Below, in pieces: positions 1 to 8,667 of a DNA stretch of 64,000 bases. A program made the translations under genes and the position numbers. The notes beneath the pieces were generated by a model. The model was not told the origin of the DNA, did not search any database, and saw nothing but the letters and a program-made list of their open reading frames with translations. Origin of the DNA: UBA1563 sp037440065 (lineage in GTDB: Bacteria > Bacteroidota > Ignavibacteria > Ignavibacteriales > Ignavibacteriaceae); contig JBBIUV010000018.1 of the NCBI GenBank assembly GCA_037440065.1, positions 124,001-188,000 on the forward strand, read 5' to 3'. Numbering within the stretch: position 1 is the stretch's first letter; each line of letters begins with the position of its first letter.

Positions 1-1557
1 TCGGATACGGTCGAAGTTTTGGTTACTGAAGCAAATGATGTTATTGCAAAAGTAAGTGGTAAAGTTTTTGACGAGACGACCTTGAATCCACTTAAAAGAG
101 CAAGAGTTGAATTTGTACCTGCTTCTTTCATGTCCGGTCCTCCTTCTTATGCCGTGACTGATTCTACCGGTTCATATAAACTTAAATTAAAACCGGGTGA
201 ATACGTCATATTTGCGGGAGCTGAAGGGTACGTTCCTGAATTTTATGATAATGCTCAAACTTTACAGCAAGCTACAAAAGTAACACTTAAAATCGGGGAT
301 TCGTTATCATTTAATCTTGGATTAAAACAATTTGTTAAACCAAATCTTTTCTCAATCTCCGGTACCGTTAAAGATGCAGCTGGAAATCCTAAAAAAGCAA
401 ATATTACAGTTGTGGTTAATAATAGAAATTTTTCTCATGCCCCTGAACCAGGTGGACATTGTTTTTCATATAGAACAGACGAACTTGGGAATTTCAAAGT
501 TTTTGCAAAAGAAAATGATACGGTTGCTCTTTTTATAAATCCGCTTGACCGTACATTACAAAAACAATTTTACAACAACCAAACAACTTTTGAAACCGCT
601 AATAAATTGGTGATTACTCAAGATATAACCGGAATTGACGTAACTCTTGCTTCAAAAGTAGTTTACGCAAACGGTATTTCGGGTATTATAACTGATTCCG
701 CAACCGCATTACCACTAAAAGCGAAAGTTTATGCTTATCAAAAAAGATCAAACGCAAACCGTGGTTCACGTAATTTTGTACTTACCGATAGTCTTACCGG
801 CACTTATTCGCTTTCCAATTTAGAACCGGGGACGTATTACCTGTTAGCCGGTGCAAGAGGATATCGTCCGACTTTCTTTAAATATGATGGAACACAAACG
901 CATAATTGGAAAAACGCCGACTCTATCGTTGTTACCGAAACCGGAATTGTGAATAATATTAATTTTGCTCTTAACCGGATTGATACCACCGGTAGTTCAA
1001 TTGTTTTTGGAAATATAATTGACAACAATGGAAATAGTGTTGAAGGAGCAGTTGCTTCTTTGATTGATGAAAACGGCAAAGTTTTTAATTCAACTATTTC
1101 TGATGTTGATGGTTCGTTTGTACTTGAAGGGCTTTCATCCGGAAGTTACCAATTGGTTTCATCTACAGTTGATTTCAGCAGCGCTTCTGTTAGCAACGTT
1201 ACTGTTGAAACTGCAAACAACTACTTAAGCGTGAATGTAGTATTAACAACAGACGGAGTAACTTCGGTTAAATCGGAAACAAACAATATAGTTACAACTT
1301 ATGCGTTGAACCAGAACTATCCAAACCCGTTTAATCCAAGTACTTCGATCAGTTATCAACTTCCTGCAAACGGATTTGTAACAATAAAAGTTTACAACGT
1401 GATCGGAAAAGAAATTACAACATTGGTAAATGAATATCAGCAAAGTGGGAATTATTCTAAAGAATTCAACGCAAACGGATTAACCTCCGGAGTTTACTTC
1501 TACACAATTAAAGCTGGAAGTTTCTCAGCAACGAAAAAAATGATCTTAATGAAATAA
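1..1557 (+). CDS. Secreted multi-domain protein with T9SS sorting domain (5' end missing)
   Basis: The frame is open from the first base of the window, so the N-terminus and any signal peptide lie upstream; 518 residues are visible. Four beta-sandwich repeats of the carboxypeptidase-regulatory-like or CNA-B type start near residues 18, 115, 220 and 335. Each has the pattern 'G.v.D....pl..a.v', an aromatic or Gly turn and 'G.Y.l..l..G.Y.l'. The last ~80 residues are a type IX secretion C-terminal domain opening with NYPNPFNPST and ending in a KKMILMK-type tail. Such domains direct export across the outer membrane and anchoring at, or release from, the surface. The repeats suggest an adhesin-like or stalk role, which is inference. 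A strong terminator follows the stop. Confidence 0.88.
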   Translation, partial: SDTVEVLVTEANDVIAKVSGKVFDETTLNPLKRARVEFVPASFMSGPPSYAVTDSTGSYKLKLKPGEYVIFAGAEGYVPEFYDNAQTLQQATKVTLKIGDSLSFNLGLKQFVKPNLFSISGTVKDAAGNPKKANITVVVNNRNFSHAPEPGGHCFSYRTDELGNFKVFAKENDTVALFINPLDRTLQKQFYNNQTTFETANKLVITQDITGIDVTLASKVVYANGISGIITDSATALPLKAKVYAYQKRSNANRGSRNFVLTDSLTGTYSLSNLEPGTYYLLAGARGYRPTFFKYDGTQTHNWKNADSIVVTETGIVNNINFALNRIDTTGSSIVFGNIIDNNGNSVEGAVASLIDENGKVFNSTISDVDGSFVLEGLSSGSYQLVSSTVDFSSASVSNVTVETANNYLSVNVVLTTDGVTSVKSETNNIVTTYALNQNYPNPFNPSTSISYQLPANGFVTIKVYNVIGKEITTLVNEYQQSGNYSKEFNANGLTSGVYFYTIKAGSFSATKKMILMK

Positions 1558-1570
1558 ATTGATTAACAAG

Positions 1571-1604
1571 AGCCTCTTCTTCTTGATTGTTGAAGAGGCT
1601 TTTT
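1571..1604 (+). terminator. Rho-independent terminator
   Basis: A perfect 9-bp stem, AGCCTCTTC (1571-1579) with GAAGAGGCT (1592-1600), has a 12-base loop and runs into TTTT. It lies 14 bases after the stop of the preceding T9SS gene and separates it from the lipoprotein cluster. Confidence 0.85.
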
Positions 1605-1642
1605 CTAAAGAAATTAATATAAACAATACAAAGGAATAAAAA

Positions 1643-2602
1643 ATGAAACATCTAAAAAATCAATTACTGAGTTTAGCACCGGTAATCTTGATTATAATTT
1701 TTTCAACTCTTATTGGATGTAAGAACTCGCCAACGGATCCGGCGGTAGATGCTACAACCGACAAAGCTGCTATGGAAAAAATTGTTTTAGAGGATTCTGC
1801 CATTTCTTCATTTGAGTCTAACTATAACGAAGACGGAATGATGGAAATGGAAGGTCCAATGGGATTGGTTGGAATCTCCACAGATATTTTCCCGGTAAGA
1901 GTTGGTAGAAAAATTACTTCGGTTACAAAAACGTTTACAATGAATACACTTTCTGATACAACTGCTGAAGGAAATTTGAAAATTGTCTTTGTCGGTGAAC
2001 TTCTTATTGGGATAACGAAAGATACTTCTACTAAAATTATTGATTCAGTTATATCCAAGCCGTTTGAAACAACATGTGAAAGAAATATTAAGTTTGTGAA
2101 AGTTGCAAACACTTCTCATCCGCAGCTTAATTGGAGAGTTTCTTCATCATCTGTAACAAAGGGAGGAACCAACAGCCCGAATATTTATATCAAAAGTGTT
2201 AAAGCTTATCTGCCTTCAGGAGATACTTTATACATTACTGATCCGCTAAACTATTATTTTTCGCACGGATTAGGAAAAATGAAACCGATGCCGTTTATAG
2301 CGATGAATCAAGAGATTACGATTCTTGTTGAAGTTCATAGCTCCTACAGTACTGCTGATTTCGTCACCTTGAATCATGGCGGAGGACCTGGCAAGGGAAT
2401 GAAAAATCATCGCGGCAAAGGAAAATTTGTTTTGGTGTCTGATGATGGCCAAGGCAATAAAGTTTATTCTCAGACTTTCCGTACGCCTCCGGCTATGGGA
2501 CATTCTCACACAGTTATCGACGCAATGCCGGCGCAGGTGCTAACTGATGCTGTAGCACCGGTTGAATCAAGCGCCTGGGGATTTCCGTACATAGTTAAAT
2601 AG
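1643..2602 (+). CDS. Lipoprotein of unknown function
   Basis: The 319-residue product starts with a lipoprotein signal: a hydrophobic stretch ending in LIGC, so lipidation is predicted at Cys26. An acidic, Met-rich patch (NEDGMMEMEGPMG) lies near residue 70. A Gly/Lys/His-rich patch (HGGGPGKGMKNHRGKGK) lies near residue 250, and a Met/His-containing stretch (PPAMGHSHTVIDAMPA) near the end. The remainder looks like beta-rich lipoprotein. The Met and His patches could bind metal, but this is speculative. A purine-rich AAAGGAA precedes the ATG. It is the first gene of a plus-strand cluster with another lipoprotein and a barrel/transglutaminase-like protein. I do not recognise the family. Confidence 0.85.
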   Translation: MKHLKNQLLSLAPVILIIIFSTLIGCKNSPTDPAVDATTDKAAMEKIVLEDSAISSFESNYNEDGMMEMEGPMGLVGISTDIFPVRVGRKITSVTKTFTMNTLSDTTAEGNLKIVFVGELLIGITKDTSTKIIDSVISKPFETTCERNIKFVKVANTSHPQLNWRVSSSSVTKGGTNSPNIYIKSVKAYLPSGDTLYITDPLNYYFSHGLGKMKPMPFIAMNQEITILVEVHSSYSTADFVTLNHGGGPGKGMKNHRGKGKFVLVSDDGQGNKVYSQTFRTPPAMGHSHTVIDAMPAQVLTDAVAPVESSAWGFPYIVK

Positions 2603-2754
2603 TTCTTTCTAATAATGTTGTTCATAAAGTTACCGCGGGTTTTTACCTCTGCCTGCTGTAACTGTTCTTTAAAGAGTGTAAAACATTCGACTTTTGTATA
2701 AGCAATTATTCTCTTATTTTTAAGATGCAGAACATGTAGTTAATAAATCTTTCA

Positions 2755-3666
2755 ATGAAAAAACACTTTCAACATATTATCTTTTTTCTTTTCGCCGCTT
2801 TCTTTTTCGGCTGTGGAAAACCTGGTCCAACTGAATTAGTTGACGACAGACCAAGCGAAGAAGCCCCGCTTAAATATGAAGTGCTCGCAAAGAATCCGGA
2901 TGATGCCTTGTATAAAAACGGGTATGATTCAACCGGTTTATTGATGCCACCACCTCCATCGGACGTTTTCCTTTTCATCAGCAAGAATATTATTTCTGAA
3001 AAATATCTTTCACTAAACTATGATAATGCACAAGTCTTCTTTTTTGACAAAGGGAAACCTTTCATTTTACCTGATGGGAAAAGATATGGTTTTCATGGGA
3101 AGAAAGTTATTCCTCCGAGAATTAATTCGATCCTAACTAAAGAAGTAGATAACATAATCCACTCTGGCCCCATGACAGCACAGCACGACACAGTGATTGG
3201 ACCTAAGTATGTGTTGAGGAGAGTTGGACTTTTGGGTGATTCTCTTTCTTTGCATTATAATTCTTCCGTACGATTTGAGTACCGTGAAAAAATGATGGGT
3301 TCTCCTATTGAATTAAATCTCAATTTGCCGGAACAAATCATCGGGAATGTAAGCGTTTCTAAAAATGGAAAAGATGAAAACATCCTTCTACTTACATGGA
3401 ATAAAGCAAGCAAGGACTCAGTTGAAATTATTGTCGGTGGAATATTAAAAGAGGAAAAAGCTGCAACTGCATTTTTTAAATTTCACGTAAAAGATGACGG
3501 CAAAGTTAAAATTCCACCGGGAGTGATTTCCGCCATTCCAAGAGATCGCTTTGACAGATTGGTATTTTCTTTTGTTAGAAAAGCGGTATCGCGCCAGGTG
3601 AAGTCATCACTCGAATTTTTTACAGTCATTCAGAACACTCACAGCATTATTATAGATTATCCTTGA
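2755..3666 (+). CDS. Lipoprotein of unknown function
   Basis: This 303-residue lipoprotein has the lipobox FFGC, with lipidation predicted at Cys20, followed by a short Pro/Glu-rich linker. The remainder is beta-rich with no motif I recognise. The stop codon overlaps the TTG start of the next gene in the sequence TTGA. The two proteins are therefore probably translationally coupled and may act together at the outer membrane. The 152 bases upstream hold no gene and could contain a promoter. Confidence 0.85.
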   Translation: MKKHFQHIIFFLFAAFFFGCGKPGPTELVDDRPSEEAPLKYEVLAKNPDDALYKNGYDSTGLLMPPPPSDVFLFISKNIISEKYLSLNYDNAQVFFFDKGKPFILPDGKRYGFHGKKVIPPRINSILTKEVDNIIHSGPMTAQHDTVIGPKYVLRRVGLLGDSLSLHYNSSVRFEYREKMMGSPIELNLNLPEQIIGNVSVSKNGKDENILLLTWNKASKDSVEIIVGGILKEEKAATAFFKFHVKDDGKVKIPPGVISAIPRDRFDRLVFSFVRKAVSRQVKSSLEFFTVIQNTHSIIIDYP

Positions 3667-5636
3667 TTAAAACGGCAAGCTACTTTATACTTTTTTTTTA
3701 TATTGTCTTAGGAGAAGGATTCGCGCAAGAATCTTTTTCTTTAAATGGATTTAAAAGTCACATGAGTAAAGATTTTATTTATTCAACGGAATCTAATCCG
3801 ACAAATTTTTCCATGGTGAAAGATTTGGCGATTGATGTTTTGTTTGGAACTGAGTTTGCCTCCCCGACCGCTTCAAATTTGTATTCTCTTGGCATTACAA
3901 AAACTTTCGGCGGATCAAATGTATTTTTGCGTTACTCTCCCGGATTTATTAAGGAATTTTCTTTATTGAAAAATCAATCGATTATCGGAGAAGATTCTTC
4001 TGATATTTCTCTTAAAACCGACTTGAAATATCATCACTATTTTTCGGCGGGATATTCTTATAAGGTAAATGAAAAATTAAATGGCGGATTTACACTGAAA
4101 TATTTTAGTGAAGAATTCAGCCAGGATGCTGTGGGAGCTGTCTTCTCAGACACTTCTCTTTTCTTTATTAGAGAAAACGAAACTGAAACAATGAAATTGT
4201 GGAATATTCAGTTTGGCGCTGATTATCTTTTTACATCTTCATTCCGTTTATCACTCTCCGCATCAAATTTCATCAATATGAAAAACGGATCTTTGAGCGA
4301 AACAAACAAACCTTATGAAATTCGAACTCCCCGAAACGTACGCATGGCAATCTACACACAACCATTCTCTGACTTCGAAGCCAATTTTCTTTATGAGACC
4401 ATTAACGCAATGCAGGTTTCTTTTGGAAAAACTTTACTGTTCGATAAAATATCTACCAATTTAGGGTGTACTTATTTTTCAAATTTTTCAATTAGCGGAA
4501 TTCAACCTTCACTATCTCTTCAATATGGAAATATTTGTGCTGCAGTTACTGGAGTGATCTATTTTTCAGATTTTCAAAAAAAAGCTTCTTTGGCCGACTT
4601 AACAACCAACGGAATTTCAAACTTGTTGAACAATAAATTCAGTAATAATAAAGCGCTGTTCAATGTTTCGTATCGACTAAATACTGAAACGGAAAGATTG
4701 GTGCAGTTTGTTGATGTGACAACCTCAAATTCTATTTTCCCAACCTTTACCGAACATTTTACCAATACACCGTTTGCTGTTGCGCGCGTTGTTAACTTGT
4801 CAGATAAAGCTATTTCTGTAAAACCAAGCAGCAGAATCGATAAAATAAATTCCGAGTTGATCTATTCTCCAAATGTTTTGGTGCAGCCAAAAGACACGGT
4901 TTCCATCCCTTTTTACACCGTGGTATCGGAAGAGTATTTCTCACCAAAGCATGAAATTTCATTTGTTAATTTTTATATCACTTCAGAAAATCGTGAAGCC
5001 GATGATGAGATGCAAAAACCTCTGCTCATTAATTCTTCTAATGCTTGGGACGGTGAGGTAAATAATCTCCGCTATTTTGTAAAAAGAGATTTCAACTTTT
5101 CTTCAGCAACGGCAAAACGATTGTTAGCTTCACATAAAAGTGAGTTGGACACAACGAATTCCGCGCTTTCTAATTTTCTCCAGGCGAAAATTCTTTTTAC
5201 GGAAATTATTACCGGTATGCTTTACATCGCTGATCCACTTGCTTCCAATGATCGTGTACAGTTTCCGCACGAAACTATTGATGTTAAAGGAGGTGACTGC
5301 GATGATCTTTCCGTTTGTCTCGCTTCTTTTTATGAAAGCATCGGCATTGAGACCGCATTTGTAGATTACCGGGGAAATGATCACAGCCGACATGTGCATC
5401 TTATTTTCAACACAAATCTTTCGCCAGCAGACGCCGGGTTGATTACGCAGAACGACAAGAAGTATTATATAAGAAAAAATTCACTTGGAGAAGAAAAGGT
5501 TTGGATCCCGCTTGAAACTACAGAGCGCTCGAACTTTGCAAATGCTTGGGAAAAAGGTGTTGAGAAATTTTCTAACGAAGCACTTGATCAATTGGGGCTT
5601 GCAAAAGGTACTGTACAGATTATTGAAATTTATTAA
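3663..5636 (+). CDS. Outer-membrane beta-barrel-like protein with C-terminal transglutaminase-like domain
   Basis: The product has 657 residues. It begins with a signal peptide (cleavage near FAQ, residue 22). Residues ~30-330 look like a PorV/UPF0164-like barrel with alternating aromatic strands and short turns. Residues ~340-470 look like a beta-sandwich linker. Residues ~500-640 hold a transglutaminase-like papain-fold domain with the Cys site GGDCDDLSV (Cys546), a His site SRHVHLIF (His577/His579) and WIPLETT (614-620). The TTG start overlaps the upstream stop (TTGA). Known relatives of the C-terminal fold act as Cys proteases or amidases. Substrate and function here are unknown. A barrel joined to such a domain suggests processing or crosslinking of surface proteins, which is inference. 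Confidence 0.85.
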   Translation: MIKTASYFILFFYIVLGEGFAQESFSLNGFKSHMSKDFIYSTESNPTNFSMVKDLAIDVLFGTEFASPTASNLYSLGITKTFGGSNVFLRYSPGFIKEFSLLKNQSIIGEDSSDISLKTDLKYHHYFSAGYSYKVNEKLNGGFTLKYFSEEFSQDAVGAVFSDTSLFFIRENETETMKLWNIQFGADYLFTSSFRLSLSASNFINMKNGSLSETNKPYEIRTPRNVRMAIYTQPFSDFEANFLYETINAMQVSFGKTLLFDKISTNLGCTYFSNFSISGIQPSLSLQYGNICAAVTGVIYFSDFQKKASLADLTTNGISNLLNNKFSNNKALFNVSYRLNTETERLVQFVDVTTSNSIFPTFTEHFTNTPFAVARVVNLSDKAISVKPSSRIDKINSELIYSPNVLVQPKDTVSIPFYTVVSEEYFSPKHEISFVNFYITSENREADDEMQKPLLINSSNAWDGEVNNLRYFVKRDFNFSSATAKRLLASHKSELDTTNSALSNFLQAKILFTEIITGMLYIADPLASNDRVQFPHETIDVKGGDCDDLSVCLASFYESIGIETAFVDYRGNDHSRHVHLIFNTNLSPADAGLITQNDKKYYIRKNSLGEEKVWIPLETTERSNFANAWEKGVEKFSNEALDQLGLAKGTVQIIEIY

Positions 5637-5662
5637 ACTTAAGTAACGGTTTAGAGGAAATT

Positions 5663-6346
5663 ATGAAAAAGATATTATTGATAACGGTAATTTTAGCGTG
5701 CTCTCTTTTTGCGCAATCGTACAAAGTTGAGAAAGTACAAGGCACAGTTAAAGCTTTAATTGGCAATAGCGAGCAGTGGGTTGATGTAAAAGAGGGAACG
5801 ATGGTTACTTCATCAACTGTTTTAATGACGGATAAAAATGCTTTGATCGTTCTTTCCGGCAGAGGAATAAAATTTACATTGAAACCTTCCGCAGCTTTGT
5901 CGGTTAATAGTCTAAAGAGAATGACAATTGATGAACTGCTGCTTGCACTTGCAATGGAAGAAATACTTTCGACTCCCGCAAAGAAAAAAGATGATAAAAG
6001 TATAAACACTGCTATTTACGGAACGAATGAGAGCGGAAGCAAAACAGCTGCAGTTTCAACAAACGCGTTAGGCGATCTTAAGTTAAACGGTGCAAAACAA
6101 TTGGCCGAAAATGGTTTTAAAGAAACTGCGATTCTTACAGCAAAAGAAACCTACCGGAAATATCCGGAAACCCAGAAAAATATTTTAACACGTATTTACT
6201 TCGCAGAACAGATGATGCAGCTTTCTCTTTTTGATGAAGCTCTTTCCGAATATTCGCAAATCCAAAACTTGCCGTTAAATGATCCTCAAAATAAAGAAGT
6301 CCACGAGAAGTTAGATTTTCTAAAAAAGAAACTCTCGGGAATGTAA
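5663..6346 (+). CDS. Exported FecR-domain-like protein
   Basis: The 227-residue product has a signal peptide cleaved after about residue 18 (LFAQ). Residues ~20-95 resemble a FecR-type domain: 'VEKVQGTVKA', then a Trp, then 'VKEGTMV', then an ALIVLSGRGIKFTLKP strand. A Lys/Asp-rich linker follows (105-115). The C-terminal ~90 residues are helical with TPR-like spacing (AKQLAENGFKETAIL, then EQMMQLSLFDEALSEYSQI). It lies 26 bases after the barrel/transglutaminase-like gene and shares the terminator at 6351. A periplasmic scaffold or sensing role is plausible but unproven. Confidence 0.85.
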   Translation: MKKILLITVILACSLFAQSYKVEKVQGTVKALIGNSEQWVDVKEGTMVTSSTVLMTDKNALIVLSGRGIKFTLKPSAALSVNSLKRMTIDELLLALAMEEILSTPAKKKDDKSINTAIYGTNESGSKTAAVSTNALGDLKLNGAKQLAENGFKETAILTAKETYRKYPETQKNILTRIYFAEQMMQLSLFDEALSEYSQIQNLPLNDPQNKEVHEKLDFLKKKLSGM

Positions 6347-6350
6347 TTAA

Positions 6351-6380
6351 AAAGAGACTCACCTTGAGTCTCTTTTTTTT
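6351..6380. terminator. Bidirectional terminator between convergent genes
   Basis: A 10-bp perfect stem, AAAGAGACTC (6351-6360) with GAGTCTCTTT (6366-6375), has a 5-base loop and continues into eight T's on the plus strand. On the minus strand the stem is followed by TTTTTAATTAC. It can therefore also stop the convergent T9SS gene. Confidence 0.88.
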
Positions 6381-6405
6381 GTCTATACGTTTACCTGAAA
6401 TGAAA

Positions 6406-8658
6406 TCACTTCAACAAAATCATTTTGCGACTTTGGACAAAACTGCCAGCACGTAATGTGTAAAAATATATTCCGCTTGATAGATGGTTTCCCTTGAAAT
6501 CAATTTTGTAAATGCCTGCCGGTTTTTCTTCGTTAACTAATGAAGCTACTTCATTACCAAGAATATCGTAAACTTTAAGAGTTACAAAACTGCGGGCTGC
6601 TAACTGCCAACTGATGACAGTGCTTGGATTAAACGGATTTGGATAATTCTGCGCTAACTGGAAACTTGCTGGGGAAGAGTTTTCATTCTCAACATCAACT
6701 ATGTCTGCACCAAACCAGCGCATCGCTTGCACTAACGGAGAGACTCTATCAAAACCATACCAGAAATAGTTTGGTGCTCCACCGCGTAGTGATAATGGAT
6801 CAAATGCTAAGAAGGCAATTTTGTTTCCAGCTGGTAAGGTTCTATGCGCTGCTACATTGTAAGTTTTTCCATCTATTCCTTGTGCAGTAATGTCAACCAC
6901 AGTCCCATCAATTATTTCAAAACCGTCCAACAAATTTGAAAAAGTAGAGCCAAGTTTTAAAGAGGGATCAATAAACAATGAGTCATCGTTTAATGCAAGA
7001 ACTTTTATATAAAGCGAATCACCAAGTTTTGTTCCACCAATGGCAGTAGCCAAAGAAGGTATTATTCTATGTGGATCATTTTTTTCATAGCAAATATCTA
7101 AGTATAATTTTGAGACACCCAAAATCTCATATTCAAAGTCGGTTGGATAGAAGTGTCCAATCGCCCAAGAATCATAAAGATATTCATCTCCGGCTAAAAA
7201 GTAGTTATGTTTTGGTGAAGCGGCTAACCATTCTTTGATTACAGCATTGTTGTTATCTTTTGGTCCGGTGGTAGTTATTTCAAAAATGTTTTGATAGTTT
7301 TCAACTAATTCCTTTGGTAATTTGCCATATGCCCATTTGTCTCTCGGAAATACTATAATTTCAGAAGAGTCTGTTGTTGAGCCATTAAATCCAAAATAAT
7401 ATGATGGAGGAAAGCCTGTTGTTTTATTAAAACCGTTAAATACTATTAAAGAAGGATTATCCTTACCATAACATGGACGTGTAAAATACGAGAGTGGATC
7501 ACTTTCAAACGAGGCTCCAGCAGCATTGATATATGAAACATAATAGATAACGGTTACCCCGCATCCCGCATCCGGTATCCATCCTATGAATGTTTGCACA
7601 ATAGAGTCAGCATCTGTTGCTGTCATTTCTGCTTTTGAATACGTGATCCCCTTGTCAAAAGAATAATTCAATTCAACTTTACTTTTGTTGATATCTTCTA
7701 GTCCACAATGGTGTACAATTGCAGTTACTTCTCTTGGCAGTGGGCTAAAAGTAGTAGGGACATATGAAACAGCATGGTCTCTGAAAGGCCAGCATCCTCC
7801 TTCAAGCAATTCAATCTCGAGAGCGAAATCAAAAGTATAACCCCGCGACCACCATCCAAAATCAATACCCGGTTGTAATCTTCCGTTACTGTAAAATTTA
7901 AATCCAGTGTAACCATCAACTGAACCCGCACTGATTCCAACTCGCATAGAATCCATTTCGGAATGAAGATTACGAACAGCCACACCAACAATTTCATTAC
8001 TTTTTACAATCACCTCTTTTCCCAAAATATCAAGATCAATCCACTGATAGTTTGGCTTTGCAATGATTTCAGGATAAACGACCATGCCGACCCCGCTGTC
8101 ACTCCAAACATCTTCTGCAAAGGGACTAGATAATCCCAAACCGGAGGAATCAATCCAATCACCAGTTCTGTCTGGGTTATCTTGAAATGCTGTAATATTA
8201 TTATATCCATTTCCCTGCGCGATGTAATATCCTAAATATATTGCTCTCCGTTTTTGTAATTCAGATTTGTTCCATTTTAGTTTAACTAATTTGACTTCAA
8301 CTTCTACATTGGCCTTTGGCACATCTGCAAAAGAAATTCCTGCTTTGTGAATTATCATATCTGAAGGAACAACGAACCACTGTAAAAGCCAGTCTTGTCC
8401 AAAAAATCCAAAGTTTGTATTTGGTGTATCATCTCTGAAATAGGTTAATGTATCAAGCATGGCATTAACACTTTTAGTTTGAAGAAACTGAGAAGAAGTG
8501 TTTATTCTCTTATCAGTCTTTTCATTATTAAGATCGAGGGAAATGGGTGTTTCACTTATTGAAATTATCTCTCCATCTGGTTTAAGTAAAACTCTATTTT
8601 GAGCGAATGTAGTAATTGTAAAACTAAAAAGTAAACAAAGTAGGATGTTCGTTTTCAT
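6406..8658 (-). CDS. Secreted T9SS protein, paralogue of the next gene
   Basis: The 750-residue product has a signal peptide (MKTNILLCLLFSF to FAQ, about residue 19) and a T9SS sorting domain (671-750, NYPNPFNPST to MILLK). The N-terminal ~270 residues look like a jelly-roll or beta-sandwich with Trp-rich strands (FGQDWLLQWF). An Ig-like region follows (~290-385). A mixed alpha/beta region (~395-640) contains LAASPKHNYFLAGDEYL and YFWYGFDRVSPLVQAMRWFG. No catalytic motif is clear. The upstream gene's stop is part of the ribosome site (TAAGGATACAACATG), so the two genes form an operon. The pair arose by tandem duplication. Confidence 0.9.
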   Translation of the reverse strand: MKTNILLCLLFSFTITTFAQNRVLLKPDGEIISISETPISLDLNNEKTDKRINTSSQFLQTKSVNAMLDTLTYFRDDTPNTNFGFFGQDWLLQWFVVPSDMIIHKAGISFADVPKANVEVEVKLVKLKWNKSELQKRRAIYLGYYIAQGNGYNNITAFQDNPDRTGDWIDSSGLGLSSPFAEDVWSDSGVGMVVYPEIIAKPNYQWIDLDILGKEVIVKSNEIVGVAVRNLHSEMDSMRVGISAGSVDGYTGFKFYSNGRLQPGIDFGWWSRGYTFDFALEIELLEGGCWPFRDHAVSYVPTTFSPLPREVTAIVHHCGLEDINKSKVELNYSFDKGITYSKAEMTATDADSIVQTFIGWIPDAGCGVTVIYYVSYINAAGASFESDPLSYFTRPCYGKDNPSLIVFNGFNKTTGFPPSYYFGFNGSTTDSSEIIVFPRDKWAYGKLPKELVENYQNIFEITTTGPKDNNNAVIKEWLAASPKHNYFLAGDEYLYDSWAIGHFYPTDFEYEILGVSKLYLDICYEKNDPHRIIPSLATAIGGTKLGDSLYIKVLALNDDSLFIDPSLKLGSTFSNLLDGFEIIDGTVVDITAQGIDGKTYNVAAHRTLPAGNKIAFLAFDPLSLRGGAPNYFWYGFDRVSPLVQAMRWFGADIVDVENENSSPASFQLAQNYPNPFNPSTVISWQLAARSFVTLKVYDILGNEVASLVNEEKPAGIYKIDFKGNHLSSGIYFYTLRAGSFVQSRKMILLK
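6586..6620 (-). repeat. Heptanucleotide tandem repeat inside a T9SS sorting-domain coding sequence
   Basis: Read on the coding strand, the DNA is a run of 7-base units: CTGTCAT, CAGTTGG, CAGTTAG, CAGCCCG, CAGTTTT. The units encode the SWQLAARSF segment of the sorting domain. Three 7-base units equal 21 bases, so the repeat keeps the reading frame. Confidence 0.6.
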
Positions 8659-8667
8659 GTTGTATCC

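Noticed and set aside
2628..2685. Loose inverted repeat (AAAGTTAC with GTAACTGTTCTTT) between the two lipoprotein genes
   Set aside because: Pairing is short and interrupted, and no T-tract follows, so I cannot support a terminator or riboswitch.
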